Assembly: GCF_024298965.1 (NCBI RefSeq)
Contig: NZ_CP085193.1
Coordinates: 3,534,001-3,598,000, forward strand
Reading direction: 5' to 3'
DNA: 64,000 nt
Source of the DNA: Streptomyces rapamycinicus NRRL 5491
Lineage (GTDB): Bacteria > Actinomycetota > Actinomycetes > Streptomycetales > Streptomycetaceae
Below are positions 18,107-26,677 of the stretch, piece after piece. The position numbers and the translations under genes are program-made. Under the pieces are notes generated by a model. It was not told the origin of the DNA. It saw nothing but the letters and a program-made list of their open reading frames with translations, and searched no databases. Position 1 is the first letter of the stretch. Every line of letters begins with the position of its first letter.

Positions 18107-18259
18107 TCAGCCGGAGCACGCCGCGCGCTGGGCCTCCTGCCATTCGCAGACGGGGCACAGCGTCGCTCCGGGGCGCGCGGCGGGGTACTCGGTGGGCTCG
18201 CCGCACCGCACGCAGTCGGCGTACGGCGGGCCCTCGGGAAGGTCCGTACGGTCGTCCAT
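18107..18259 (-). CDS. Small zinc-ribbon-like protein
   Basis: Fifty-residue acidic protein with two CxxC pairs (C-V-R-C-G and C-P-V-C-E-W) about 18 residues apart, the layout of a single zinc ribbon. It ends in a short Gln/Ala tail with one more Cys. It begins 12 bp after the ABC permease stop on the same strand, so it probably rides on that transcript. No function is known to me; a role in zinc binding or as a partner of the ABC system is inference. Confidence 0.6.
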   Translation of the reverse strand: MDDRTDLPEGPPYADCVRCGEPTEYPAARPGATLCPVCEWQEAQRAACSG

Positions 18260-18270
18260 GACCCGCAACC

Positions 18271-18939
18271 CTACGACCGGCGGGAGCTCAGCGCGCAGGC
18301 CAGCGCGGTCGCCCCGGCGGCGGCCGCGCCGGTCAGGGCCAGGGGCAGCAGGGGCATCGGCACGGTGCCGCTGTGCGAGCCGTCGACCAGCCCCGACACG
18401 GCCGCGTTCGCGGGCGAGGCACCGGCCACCGACACCAGCAGCGCGGCGAGCAGCGTGGCCGGGATCGCCCAGCCTGGGCGGCGCAGCAGCGGCCGGTTGC
18501 ACAGCGCGCCGACGGCCGTGCCGAGCAGGGCGCAGGCGACCGCGGTGAGCAGCCCGGAGACGGTCGCCTCGGGTACGGGGATCGCGTGCAGGTGGTCCGC
18601 GGTGTACGGATCGCTGACCGCCGCGACGAACAGCGTCCCGGCGGTGCCGAGCACCAGCGCCGCGCCCAGCGCGGTCAGCACCGAGGCGAGGTGCACCCGG
18701 CCGGGCCCCACCGCCGCCGAGGCGCAGTCGCGGGCCGCGGCGGGCTCCTGGGTGACGCACACCCGCACCAGCCAGGCGGCGACGGGCAGCAGCGCGGCGG
18801 CGGCGTAGCCGAGCGAGTCGAGGATCGGCTGCCCGGTCTGCACCCCGATCCCCAGGAACGCCCCGTAGAGCAGCAGCGGCGGCAGCCAGCGGTGCGAGCG
18901 GGCCAGCAGGGCCGCCTGATAGCGCAGCAGCGCGGTCAT
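18271..18939 (-). CDS. ABC transporter membrane subunit
   Basis: Hydrophobic protein of 222 residues with about six transmembrane segments and no soluble domain. It begins R-Y-Q-A-A-L-L-A-R-S-H-R-W as in ABC-2-type permeases. Its ATG overlaps the stop of the upstream ATPase gene by 4 bp, so the two are translationally coupled and form one exporter. The substrate is unknown. A short cysteine protein gene follows. Confidence 0.8.
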   Translation of the reverse strand: MTALLRYQAALLARSHRWLPPLLLYGAFLGIGVQTGQPILDSLGYAAAALLPVAAWLVRVCVTQEPAAARDCASAAVGPGRVHLASVLTALGAALVLGTAGTLFVAAVSDPYTADHLHAIPVPEATVSGLLTAVACALLGTAVGALCNRPLLRRPGWAIPATLLAALLVSVAGASPANAAVSGLVDGSHSGTVPMPLLPLALTGAAAAGATALACALSSRRS

Positions 18940-19871
18940 GCCTTCTCCTCCGCCCCGTGGGCGGGCTCCTGGGTGTCGTTGTCTTCGAGGGTCGTCACCG
19001 CGCGGATGTGCCAGGGCGGGTCGGCGGTCAGGAGGGTGCGGAGCAAGGAATCGGAGTCGGCGGTGCCGACCTCGACCGTCAGCCGTACGCCCCGCCCCGC
19101 CGGACCGTCGGCCCCGCTCCCGTCCGCGGGCGCGGGACCGTGCTCACGCACCACCGCGCCCGCCAGCCCGGGCAGCCCGGCCCCCGGCCGTCCCTCGGCC
19201 TCCACCCGCACCCGCGGCCCGGCACCGGGCCCGTCCTGCGCCGCCGACGGCCGGACCGTGCCGTCCACCGGCTCCAGCCGGGTCTCGGCGACGCGCAGGA
19301 CGCGGTCCGGGGCCCCGGCCAGGCGGCGTGGGTCGTGGTCGACGAAGACGACCGCGCCGCCGTCGGCGACGCGCTCGGCGACCGCCGTGTCCAGCACCCG
19401 CCGTGCGGCCTGGTCGAGGCCGGTCCACGCCTCGTCCAGGACCAGCAGGCCGGGGGCGGCCAGCAGCGCCTGTGCCACGGCGACCTTCTGGCTGGTGCCC
19501 TTGGACAGTTCGGCGAGCGGGGTGCCCGCGTAGCCGTCCGCGCCGAATCGCTCCAGCCACTCCCCCGCCCCGCGCGCCGCCGCGGCCCGGGACAGCCCGT
19601 GGATCCGGCCCAGGTGGGTGAGGTAGCCGAGGGCGGAGAAGGGCAGCTCGGCCGGGAACCGCTCGGGGACGTAGGCGGTGGGCGGGCGGCCGGTGATCCG
19701 GCCCGCGCTGGGGGCGTCGATCCCGGCGAGCAGCCGCAGCAGCGTGGACTTGCCGCTGCCGTTGCGCCCCTGGACACGGGTCAGCGAACCCGGCGGCACC
19801 TCAAGATCGACGCCCCGCAGCACCCAGGGTCCGCCCAGGCCGTAGCGGCGGCCGACTCCTCGCAGTCTCAT
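18936..19871 (-). CDS. ABC transporter ATP-binding protein
   Basis: ATPase subunit of 311 residues. The Walker A motif is G-R-N-G-S-G-K-S-T (about 36-44), the ABC signature is L-S-K-G-T-S-Q-K, the Walker B is L-L-V-L-D-E-A-W-T-G-L-D and the switch His is in F-V-D-H-D. About 110 extra C-terminal residues, rich in Gly/Ala/Pro, are unrelated to the nucleotide-binding fold and may be regulatory. It is coupled to the permease by an ATGA overlap. No ribosome site stands out upstream of ATG 19871. Confidence 0.88.
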   Translation of the reverse strand: MRLRGVGRRYGLGGPWVLRGVDLEVPPGSLTRVQGRNGSGKSTLLRLLAGIDAPSAGRITGRPPTAYVPERFPAELPFSALGYLTHLGRIHGLSRAAAARGAGEWLERFGADGYAGTPLAELSKGTSQKVAVAQALLAAPGLLVLDEAWTGLDQAARRVLDTAVAERVADGGAVVFVDHDPRRLAGAPDRVLRVAETRLEPVDGTVRPSAAQDGPGAGPRVRVEAEGRPGAGLPGLAGAVVREHGPAPADGSGADGPAGRGVRLTVEVGTADSDSLLRTLLTADPPWHIRAVTTLEDNDTQEPAHGAEEKA

Positions 19872-20030
19872 GCCGGTTGAGCATAGGCGCGCCCCTCGGC
19901 ACAGGGAGGCCCTCGGCACGCGGAGGCCCCGGGTCCGGTCCGGCGGAATCGTCGCGGTCCCGCGACGCCTGGCACGGCCCCTCCGGGCACAGGCGCGAAG
20001 ATCCCGGACAGGGTCTGCCGACGGTCCTGG

Positions 20031-20036
20031 CACACT
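20031..20036 (+). promoter_or_regulatory. -10-like element before Pth2 gene
   Basis: CACACT lies 6 nt before GTG 20043 and no ribosome site intervenes, so this gene may also be leaderless. The match to the consensus is weak. Confidence 0.3.
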
Positions 20037-20042
20037 TGGCGC

Positions 20043-20909
20043 GTGACCAGCACCGACGCCGACACCGAGACCGGCACCGAGACCGGCGCCCGGACAACCG
20101 CTCACCAGGGCACCGGATCCGCCGCCCGCAGCAGCCCCTTCCGGCACGCAGAGATCGACCGGGACGCCGCGCCGCAGTTCGTCCTGCCCCTGGTGGTCCG
20201 GATCGAGAAGACCGCGCCCCCGGCCCGTACGGACGCCCTGGAGACGGCGGCGCGCGCGGTGCTGGTGCTGCTGTCGGACGAGCGGGCGACGGCCGACGAC
20301 GGCGAATGGGCCCAGGCCGTACGGGACTGGCAGGACGCCCGGATCCGCAAGGTCGTACGGCGGGCGCGCGGCGCGGAGTGGCGGCGCGCGGCCGGGCTGC
20401 CGGGCATCACGGTCACGGGCCGGGCGCCCGACCACCCATACCCGGCCGAGGGCGTAAACGGGGACGAGCACGAGGACGGGCACGGGGACGGGTCTTTGCC
20501 GACGGCCGCCGAGGTGCGGGTGTTCCCGCCGGTGCCGCTGGACGGCTGGCCCAAGGAGCTGGCCAAGCTCCAGGTCTCCGGCACCGACCTGGACGACCCC
20601 GAGCCGCCGCCCGCCCCCGACCCCACCGGTCCGGTGCTGTGGCTGAGCCCCCATGTGGAGATGTCGGCGGGCAAGGCGATGGCCCAGGCCGGGCACGGCG
20701 CCCAGCTGGCCTGGTGGGAGCTGGACGACGCGGCGCGGGCGGCCTGGCGCGAGGCCGGGTTCCCGCTGGCGGTGCGTACGGCCTCGTCCGAGCGGTGGGA
20801 CGAGCTCACCGCGAGCGGCCTGCCGGTGGTGCGCGACGCGGGGTTCACCGAGATCGCGCCGGGGTCCTGCACGGTGGTCGCGGACCACCCGGCGCTGCGG
20901 CGGCGCTGA
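20043..20909 (+). CDS. Pth2-domain peptidyl-tRNA hydrolase-like protein
   Basis: Protein of 288 residues whose C-terminal third (about 190-285) carries the archaeal/eukaryotic-type Pth2 signature M-S-A-G-K-A-M-A-Q-A-G-H-G-A, normally the site that releases stalled peptidyl-tRNA. The N-terminal region is a separate helical domain (V-L-P-L-V-V-R-I-E-K) seen in actinobacterial members, with a low-complexity acidic linker (about 140-155). It is additional to the essential bacterial Pth (not in this window), so its substrate may differ. The start is GTG. Confidence 0.8.
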   Translation: MTSTDADTETGTETGARTTAHQGTGSAARSSPFRHAEIDRDAAPQFVLPLVVRIEKTAPPARTDALETAARAVLVLLSDERATADDGEWAQAVRDWQDARIRKVVRRARGAEWRRAAGLPGITVTGRAPDHPYPAEGVNGDEHEDGHGDGSLPTAAEVRVFPPVPLDGWPKELAKLQVSGTDLDDPEPPPAPDPTGPVLWLSPHVEMSAGKAMAQAGHGAQLAWWELDDAARAAWREAGFPLAVRTASSERWDELTASGLPVVRDAGFTEIAPGSCTVVADHPALRRR

Positions 20910-20955
20910 GGCCGCCCGCGGCGCCGGGGGCCTGGAAGCCCGGGGACAGGCTCCA

Positions 20956-20988
20956 GGAGCCCAGGGCCGGACGGGGCCCCCGGGCTCC
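20956..20988. terminator. Bidirectional terminator-like hairpin
   Basis: Imperfect stem GGAGCCC...GGGCTCC with inner GGGCC/GGCCCC pairing, located between convergent genes ending at 20909 and 21007. It has no T-run, as usual in this genome. Confidence 0.5.
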
Positions 20989-21006
20989 CCTCCGCACCCG
21001 GGGGAG

Positions 21007-21918
21007 CTATCCCTTGCGGCGACGGATCGCCCGGGTGACGACCGGCGGGAGCACATCGGCGGCGAACCGCCGGACCGCGGTGGGGCGGCGCGCCGCGGGT
21101 GCGGACGCCGGTGCGGTGGACGCGGAGCGCGGCTCGGGAGCCGGGTCGCGCGGCTCATGGGCGAAGCGGGAGGTGGGCGGGGCCGGGTTCGCGGGCTTCC
21201 CCGAGAACCGCAGCACCCTGCGGCCCGCGATCTCCTGCACGCTGGTGTGCATCCCCTTGCGCCACTCCTCGTCCGCGAGCATCTCGTCCTGGATCGGCTC
21301 CGGGTCGCCCCAGGTGCCGTAGAGCTTCTGTGTGGACAGGCAGATGGGCCGCAGGCCGCGGGTGAACACCGCCTCCCAGGTCGCGGCGGCCACGCCGGGG
21401 GTGTGCTCGGAGCGGAAGTCGTCGAGGACGACGAGGCCGTCGGGCACCAGCGTGTCGTGCGCGGTGTCGATGTCGCCCGCCACGTGCTCGTATAGGTGCG
21501 AGGCGTCCACGTGGATGAAGCGGCAGGTGTCCGCGCCGACGTGGTCGGGGACGACGGAGGTGGGGCCCTGGATGACGTTCGGCAGCTCGTCCCAGAAGGC
21601 CAGGTAGTTCTGCTCGAAGGCAGTGCGGGTCAGGGTGGAGTACGACTTGCGCGCCTCCGCCGCGTTCTTCTCGTCCGGCGCCTCGGCGTCGAAGAGATCA
21701 CAGATCGTGAACCGCTCGTTCGCCCGCAGATAGGTGGCGGTGAAGATGGCGCTCTTGCCCAGGTAGGCACCCATCTCCATCAGGTCCCCGTGCTGGCCGA
21801 GGCGCTCCTGGCGGCTCAGAAAGCGGTCGAACAGCACTTGGTCGAGGCTGGGGAACCATCCCTTGACGTCATTGAGGCAGCGGGGACGCTGGGCCGCGGG
21901 GGCGGTGGTGACCGTCAT
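21007..21918 (-). CDS. Class I SAM-dependent methyltransferase (TylF/Methyltransf_24-like)
   Basis: Protein of 303 residues. The N-terminal methyltransferase core contains D-L-M-E-M-G-A-Y-L-G-K-S-A in place of the classical E-x-G-x-x-x-G-x-S loop, an acidic D-L-F-D strand and F-I-H-V-D-A-S-H-L-Y-E-H followed by V-V-L-D-D-F, which carries the Asp residues that bind the metal and catechol or sugar in MycE/TylF-type enzymes. After about 230 residues comes a Pro/Ala-rich tail ending in R-R-R-K-G, not part of the fold. A sugar or glycan O-methylation role is plausible, especially beside the nucleotide-sugar epimerase, but unproven. Confidence 0.75.
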   Translation of the reverse strand: MTVTTAPAAQRPRCLNDVKGWFPSLDQVLFDRFLSRQERLGQHGDLMEMGAYLGKSAIFTATYLRANERFTICDLFDAEAPDEKNAAEARKSYSTLTRTAFEQNYLAFWDELPNVIQGPTSVVPDHVGADTCRFIHVDASHLYEHVAGDIDTAHDTLVPDGLVVLDDFRSEHTPGVAAATWEAVFTRGLRPICLSTQKLYGTWGDPEPIQDEMLADEEWRKGMHTSVQEIAGRRVLRFSGKPANPAPPTSRFAHEPRDPAPEPRSASTAPASAPAARRPTAVRRFAADVLPPVVTRAIRRRKG

Positions 21919-21951
21919 GTGGCTCTCTGTTCGTCGATGGCGGCGGTCTTG

Positions 21952-21999
21952 AGAGACGTGTCCGGTTGAACGTGTCCGTTTGAACGTGTCCGGGAGCCC
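21952..21999. repeat. Three direct repeats GAACGTGTCCG-like
   Basis: Three copies of a 13-14-bp unit (ACGTGTCCG core followed by GTT, TTT or GGA) lie in the divergent intergenic region upstream of the methyltransferase start. The regular spacing could mark a regulator site; no known family consensus is recognised. Confidence 0.5.
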
Positions 22000-22177
22000 C
22001 AGGAAGACAGGCCTCGGGGAAGCGGGGTCCCAGGGGACGCGAGGGCGCCACGGTCGCAGTGAAAGGCAACGCGGGGCAGTCCCCCTTGTGACCATTCTGT
22101 GACCGCACCTCCTCCGGAAGGTCTTACGGAGCGGTGACGGAACGGCGCGGGGGCGGGCCCGGGCGCCCGCTCGGGCC

Positions 22178-22183
22178 TAGCGT
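22178..22183 (+). promoter_or_regulatory. -10 element of leaderless epimerase promoter
   Basis: TAGCGT, 7 nt before ATG 22191. No ribosome site lies between. Confidence 0.45.
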
Positions 22184-22190
22184 CGCCCCC

Positions 22191-23258
22191 ATGCGCGTAC
22201 TGGTCACCGGAGGTGCGGGCTTCATCGGCTCGCACATCGTCACCGCCCTCGTCGAGCACGGCCATGAGCCGGTCGTCCTCGACGCCCTACTTCCCGCGGC
22301 TCATCCGACGGCCTCCCATCCGGCTCCGCCATCCGTGGACGGGGAGTGGATCCACGCCGATGTGCGGGACCGGGAGGCGGTCCTCGCGGCGCTGCGCGGA
22401 GTGGACGCCGTATGCCACCAGGCGGCGATGGTCGGTCTCGGCAAGGACTTCGCGGACGCCCCGGCCTATGTGGGCTGCAACGACCTGGGCACGGCGGTGC
22501 TGCTCGCGGCGATGGCCGAGCGCGGGGTGCGCGAACTGGTCCTGGCCGGGTCGATGGTCGTCTACGGCGAGGGGCGCTACGACTGCCGCCGCCACGGCCG
22601 GGTCCGCCCCGGCCCGCGCGCCGAGGCGGATCTCGCGGCGGGCCGCTTCGACCCCCTCTGCCCCGAGTGCGGCACCCCGCTGCGGCCCGGTCTGGTGGGG
22701 GAGGACGCACCGGCCGATCCCCGCAATGTGTACGCGACGACGAAGCTGGCCCAGGAACACCTGGCGGCGGCGTGGGCCCGGTCGGTGGACGGCCGCGCGG
22801 TGTCGCTTCGCTACCACAATGTGTACGGGCCGGGGATGCCGCGCGACACCCCCTACGCGGGCGTCGCCTCATTCTTCCGCTCGGCCCTGGCGCGCGGCGA
22901 GGCGCCCACGGTCTTCGAGGACGGGGGCCAGCGCCGGGACTTCGTCCATGTCCGCGACGTGGCCGCCGCCAATGTCGCCGCCCTGGAAGTGGCGCCGGAG
23001 GTGGTGGCCCCGGCCGCGCTGACCGCGTACAACACCGGCAGCGACGACCCCCACACGGTGGGCGAGATGGCCACGGCCCTGGCCACGGCGTTCGGCGGCC
23101 CCGCGCCCGTGGTGACGGGCGGCTACCGGCTGGGCGACGTCCGGCACATCACCGCGTCATCGCGCCGGATCCGAGAGCAGTTGGGCTGGCGCCCGGCGGT
23201 CTCGTTCCACGAGGGCATGACCGAGTTCGCCCGCGCCCCGCAACGCGCGGGGGTGTGA
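22191..23258 (+). CDS. NAD-dependent nucleotide-sugar epimerase/dehydratase (SDR)
   Basis: Extended SDR enzyme of 355 residues acting on an NDP-sugar in the cytoplasm. The NAD-binding G-G-A-G-F-I-G-S-H sits at residues 7-15, the catalytic region has L-A-G-S-M-V-V-Y-G-E-G and the Y-A-T-T-K tetrad pair, and the C-terminus has R-R-D-F-V-H-V-R-D-V. Between the first catalytic Ser/Tyr and the Y-x-x-x-K motif is an insertion of about 50 residues with Y-D-C-R-R-H-G and C-P-E-C-G, a Cys-rich loop seen in one SDR subgroup that includes WbiB-type dTDP-L-rhamnose 4-epimerases. That specificity is suggested, not shown. ATG 22191 starts directly before the dinucleotide motif. Confidence 0.85.
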   Translation: MRVLVTGGAGFIGSHIVTALVEHGHEPVVLDALLPAAHPTASHPAPPSVDGEWIHADVRDREAVLAALRGVDAVCHQAAMVGLGKDFADAPAYVGCNDLGTAVLLAAMAERGVRELVLAGSMVVYGEGRYDCRRHGRVRPGPRAEADLAAGRFDPLCPECGTPLRPGLVGEDAPADPRNVYATTKLAQEHLAAAWARSVDGRAVSLRYHNVYGPGMPRDTPYAGVASFFRSALARGEAPTVFEDGGQRRDFVHVRDVAAANVAALEVAPEVVAPAALTAYNTGSDDPHTVGEMATALATAFGGPAPVVTGGYRLGDVRHITASSRRIREQLGWRPAVSFHEGMTEFARAPQRAGV

Positions 23259-23286
23259 GGGAGGGGTGTGAGGGGAGCGGGGCCGC

Positions 23287-24402
23287 TCAGGACGTGACGG
23301 CGGCGGGGAGGCGGACCTCGAAGCGGCAGCCGCCGTCGACGTTGCGCACCGCCGCCTGGCCGTCGTGGGCCTCGACGATGCCACGGACGATGGCCAGGCC
23401 CAGACCGGCGCCCGCCGGGGGTGTGCGGGCGTCGCTGCCGCGCCAGCCGGTGTCGAAGACGCGCGGAAGATCCTCCTCCGGGATCCCTCCGCAGCCGTCG
23501 GTGACCGACAGCACGACCGTGTCCGCGTCGCGCTCGGCGGACACCGCGACCGTGCCGTCCGCCGGGGTGCGGCGGACCGCGTTGACGAGGAGGTTCCCGA
23601 GCACACGGGTCATCTCCTTGCCGTCGACCTCCACCGGGACCGGGTCCACCCGGTCGCCGATCAACTGGACGCCCAGCTCACGGGCGAGCGGATCGACCCC
23701 GGCGAGGGCGTCGCCGACCAGGTCGTAGACGGAGATCCGGGTGGGGGCGAGGGAGAGCGCCCCGGCATGGATGCGGGAGAGCTCGAAAAGGTCGCCGACC
23801 ATCGTGTTCAGCCGCTCCACCTCGGTACGTATCCGGCGGAGGTAGCGGTCCGGATCCGGGGCCACCCCGTCCTCCAGCGCCTCGGACATCGCGCGCAGCC
23901 CCGCCAGCGGGGTGCGCAGATCGTGGGAGATCCAGGCGACCAGCTCCCGGCGGGAGGACTCCAGGGCGCGCTCACGCTCGCGGGAGGCGGCCAGCTTGGC
24001 GCTGGTGGCGGCCAGTTCACGGCCGAGCGCGGCGAGTTCGGCGGTGGCCTGGCCGTCGGGGGCGGCGAAGCTCCCGCCGTCCCCGAAGGAGCGGGCGGCG
24101 AGGGCCAGCGCGTTGCTGCGCGCCACCACCCAGCGGCCCAGCAGCAACGCGGTGGCCAGGGACACCACGGCGGCCATGGCACAGACGGTCGTGACCACCG
24201 TCAGATCGTGCGGGGACAGGAACATCGCCCAGGCGACCGCCAGCGTCCCGGTGAGCATCGCCGTGACCGCGACGGCGGCGACGACGGCGAGCGACACCGC
24301 GACCGAACGGCCGCGCACCAGCCGCAGCGCCAACGCGCCCAGCAGACCGGCCGCCGCCGCGCCGAGGAAGGCGAACACCGCCATAAGGACCACATCACGC
24401 AT
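23287..24402 (-). CDS. Sensor histidine kinase
   Basis: Membrane sensor of a two-component system, 371 residues. Two or three N-terminal transmembrane helices (about 5-27, 35-60, 70-90) leave almost no extracellular loop, so the signal is probably sensed in the membrane. Then come a HAMP-like linker, a HisKA domain with W-I-S-H-D-L-R-T-P-L (phospho-acceptor His160) and an HATPase domain with N-box V-L-G-N-L-L-V-N-A-V, G1 V-T-D-G-C-G-G-I and G2 G-A-G-L-G-L-A-I-V. Its start overlaps the response regulator's 3' end by 8 bp. Confidence 0.93.
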   Translation of the reverse strand: MRDVVLMAVFAFLGAAAAGLLGALALRLVRGRSVAVSLAVVAAVAVTAMLTGTLAVAWAMFLSPHDLTVVTTVCAMAAVVSLATALLLGRWVVARSNALALAARSFGDGGSFAAPDGQATAELAALGRELAATSAKLAASRERERALESSRRELVAWISHDLRTPLAGLRAMSEALEDGVAPDPDRYLRRIRTEVERLNTMVGDLFELSRIHAGALSLAPTRISVYDLVGDALAGVDPLARELGVQLIGDRVDPVPVEVDGKEMTRVLGNLLVNAVRRTPADGTVAVSAERDADTVVLSVTDGCGGIPEEDLPRVFDTGWRGSDARTPPAGAGLGLAIVRGIVEAHDGQAAVRNVDGGCRFEVRLPAAVTS

Positions 24403-25171
24403 CGGAGCCCGGCCCCCGTCCCTCGTCCCGCGGGGCGTCGAAGCGGTAGCCGATGCCCCATACGGTCTGGATGAGCCGGGGCGCGGCGGGATCGTCCTCG
24501 ACCTTTCCGCGCAACCGCCGCACATGGACGGTGACGGTGGACAGATCGCCGAAGTCCCAGCCCCACACCTCGCGCATCAGCTCCTCGCGGGTGAAGGCCA
24601 CCCCGGGGTGGCGCAGCAGAAAGGCCAGCAGATCGAACTCGCGCACGGTCAGGGCGAGCTCCCGGCCGTCCCGGGCGGCGCGCCGGGCCAGCGGGTCGAG
24701 GGTGATCCCGGCGCGGTGGGTCACCTCGCCCGGGTCGGGGCTCGGTCCGGGTCCGGGGCCGGAGCCGGACGAGCCCGGGGCCCGCGGACCGGCCCGGCCG
24801 CGGCGCAGCACCGACTCCACGCGCAGCACCAGCTCCCGGGGGCTGAACGGCTTGGTGACGTAATCGTCCGCGCCGATCTCGAGGCCGAGGATCCGGTCCT
24901 CCTCGTCGCCGCGCGCGGTGAGCATGATGACCGGCACCGGGCCCTCGTCCCGGAGCGCGCGGCACACCTCCAGCCCGTCCATGCCGGGCAGCATCAGGTC
25001 GAGGACGACCAGGTCCGGCCGGCGGGCGGCGGCGCGGGCGAGCGCCCCGGGGCCGTCGGCGGCCCGGTCCACGGCGAAGCCGGCCCGGCCGAGGTACCCG
25101 GCGACGACCTCGGCCACGGTCGGGTCGTCGTCGACGACGAGCACGCGGGTGGGAGAGGGGTTCTGCTGCAT
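24395..25171 (-). CDS. OmpR-family response regulator
   Basis: DNA-binding partner of the adjacent kinase, 258 residues. The receiver domain (8-122) has the acidic pair D-D-D at 14-16, the phosphorylatable Asp58 (V-V-L-D-L-M-L-P-G-M-D-G), Thr in M-L-T-A-R-G and Lys in Y-V-T-K-P-F. A Gly/Pro/Ser linker (about 127-150) leads to a winged-helix output domain ending V-W-G-I-G-Y-R-F. It is transcribed divergently from the four-gene glycosyl/methyltransferase operon, the natural candidate target. Confidence 0.93.
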   Translation of the reverse strand: MQQNPSPTRVLVVDDDPTVAEVVAGYLGRAGFAVDRAADGPGALARAAARRPDLVVLDLMLPGMDGLEVCRALRDEGPVPVIMLTARGDEEDRILGLEIGADDYVTKPFSPRELVLRVESVLRRGRAGPRAPGSSGSGPGPGPSPDPGEVTHRAGITLDPLARRAARDGRELALTVREFDLLAFLLRHPGVAFTREELMREVWGWDFGDLSTVTVHVRRLRGKVEDDPAAPRLIQTVWGIGYRFDAPRDEGRGPGSDA

Positions 25172-25282
25172 GCCCCACAGCGTGACACCGGGGGCGGCAC
25201 CAGGGGGCGCCGGGAGGCCGCTGCCTGGCCGACGTCCGTGTTTCGTAAGAACCTGAAGCCGGAAATGTCGTTTTCTCCTTCG

Positions 25283-25288
25283 TAGTGT
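25283..25288 (+). promoter_or_regulatory. -10 element of leaderless glycosyltransferase operon
   Basis: TAGTGT, 7 nt upstream of GTG 25296. The three GTG codons in frame (25287, 25290, 25296) make the third the best leaderless start. Confidence 0.4.
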
Positions 25289-25295
25289 GGTGCGG

Positions 25296-26009
25296 GTGAC
25301 GAACTCGACCACCCCCTGTGCGGACGTCGTCCTGCCGTGTCTGGACGAGGCCGCCGCCCTGCCCTGGGTGCTGGCCCGCATCCCCGACGGCTGGCGCGCC
25401 ATCGTCGTCGACAACGGCTCCACGGACGGCTCGGCCACCATCGCCCGCGCCCACGGCGCCACCGTCGTCCACGAACCCCGCCGTGGCTTCGGCGCCGCCT
25501 GCCACACCGGGCTCCTCGCCGCCGAGGCCGACATCGTGTGCTTCTGCGACTGCGACGCCTCGCTCGACCCCGGGCTGCTGACCGCCTTCGTGCGGACCGT
25601 GGCGGCGGGCGACGCCGACCTCGTGCTGGGCCGGCGACGCCCCCAGGAGCGGGGGGCCTGGCCGGTGCACGCCCGGCTCGGCAACCTCGCGCTGACCCGC
25701 ATGCTGCGCCGGCGCACCGGCCTCACGCTGGGCGACCTGGGCCCGCTGCGGGCCGCCCGGCGCGAACCGCTGCTCGCCCTCGGCCTCACCGACCGCCGCA
25801 GCGGCTACCCGCTGCAGATGGTCGTGCGAGCCGCCGACGCCGGATGGCGGATCGAGGAGCGCGCGGTGCCGTATCGGCCGCGCACCGGGAAGTCGAAGGT
25901 CACCGGCACCTGGCGGGGCACCTGGCATGCGGTGCGCGATATGCGCGCCGTGCTGCGCCAGCCGCCGGAGGCCCACGGCCTGGCCACCCCCACGAGGGCC
26001 GCGCGGTGA
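25296..26009 (+). CDS. GT2 glycosyltransferase (dolichol-phosphate-mannose-synthase-like)
   Basis: Cytoplasmic-face glycosyltransferase of 237 residues, first gene of a four-gene operon. GT-A features are V-V-L-P-C-L-D-E-A at the start, V-V-D-N-G-S-T-D-G-S in the nucleotide site, R-R-G-F-G-A-A and the metal-binding D-C-D-A-S-L. It lacks transmembrane helices. The family transfers sugar from an NDP-sugar to a polyprenyl or lipid carrier. The next gene starts inside its stop codon (GTGA overlap), so the products are made together. The donor and acceptor are unknown. Confidence 0.87.
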   Translation: MTNSTTPCADVVLPCLDEAAALPWVLARIPDGWRAIVVDNGSTDGSATIARAHGATVVHEPRRGFGAACHTGLLAAEADIVCFCDCDASLDPGLLTAFVRTVAAGDADLVLGRRRPQERGAWPVHARLGNLALTRMLRRRTGLTLGDLGPLRAARREPLLALGLTDRRSGYPLQMVVRAADAGWRIEERAVPYRPRTGKSKVTGTWRGTWHAVRDMRAVLRQPPEAHGLATPTRAAR

Positions 26010-26677
26010 ACGCCGCGCCACACGAGGGTGCCCACGCGAACGGGACGACACTGCTCATCATCGCCAAGGAGCCGGTGCCCGGACGGGTGAAGACCAGGCT
26101 CACTCCCCCGTACACCCCCGCCGAGGCCGCCCTGCTCGCCGAGGCGTCCCTCGCCGACACCCTGCACGCCGCGCTCGCCATGCCCGCCCTGCGCCGGGTG
26201 CTGGTGCTCGATGGCCGACCCGGGCCGTGGCTGCCGCCGGGATTCGAGGTGGTGGGGCAGTGTGACGGTGGTCTGGACGAACGACTCGCCGCGGCCTTCG
26301 CCGCCTGCCGGGGCGCCACCCTGCTGATCGGCATGGACACCCCGCAGGTCACCCCCGCGCTCCTCGCCCCCGCGCTCAGCCCGGGGAGTTGGCACGACTG
26401 CGACGCCTGGTTCGGCCCGGCCGCCGACGGTGGCTTCTGGGCCTTGGGCCTGGCGGAACCGGACCCCGAACTGCTGCGGGGCGTGCCGATGTCCACCGCC
26501 ACCACCGGTGCCGCCCAGCGGCGCCGGCTGACGGACGCGGGGCTGCGGGTGCGCGACCTGCCGGTGCTGCGCGACGTGGACACGGCCGAGGACGCCGTAT
26601 CGGTGGCGTCCGACGCCCCGGGCGGGCGGTTCGCCCGGACCCTCGCCCGTCTGTCGTCCCGGACCACCACCCGATGA
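26006..26677 (+). CDS. TIGR04282/DUF2064 nucleotidyl/glycosyltransferase-like protein
   Basis: GT-A-like protein of 223 residues. The signature I-I-A-K-E-P-V-P-G-R-V-K-T-R-L near the N-terminus, the G-x-D-T-P segment and the D-A-W-F-G-P-A-D-G-G-F-W block identify the family known as arsenosugar-type biosynthesis glycosyltransferase (the name comes from one context and need not apply). GTG 26006 overlaps the upstream stop, and its own stop overlaps the next start, so all three proteins are translationally coupled. Confidence 0.85.
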   Translation: MNAAPHEGAHANGTTLLIIAKEPVPGRVKTRLTPPYTPAEAALLAEASLADTLHAALAMPALRRVLVLDGRPGPWLPPGFEVVGQCDGGLDERLAAAFAACRGATLLIGMDTPQVTPALLAPALSPGSWHDCDAWFGPAADGGFWALGLAEPDPELLRGVPMSTATTGAAQRRRLTDAGLRVRDLPVLRDVDTAEDAVSVASDAPGGRFARTLARLSSRTTTR

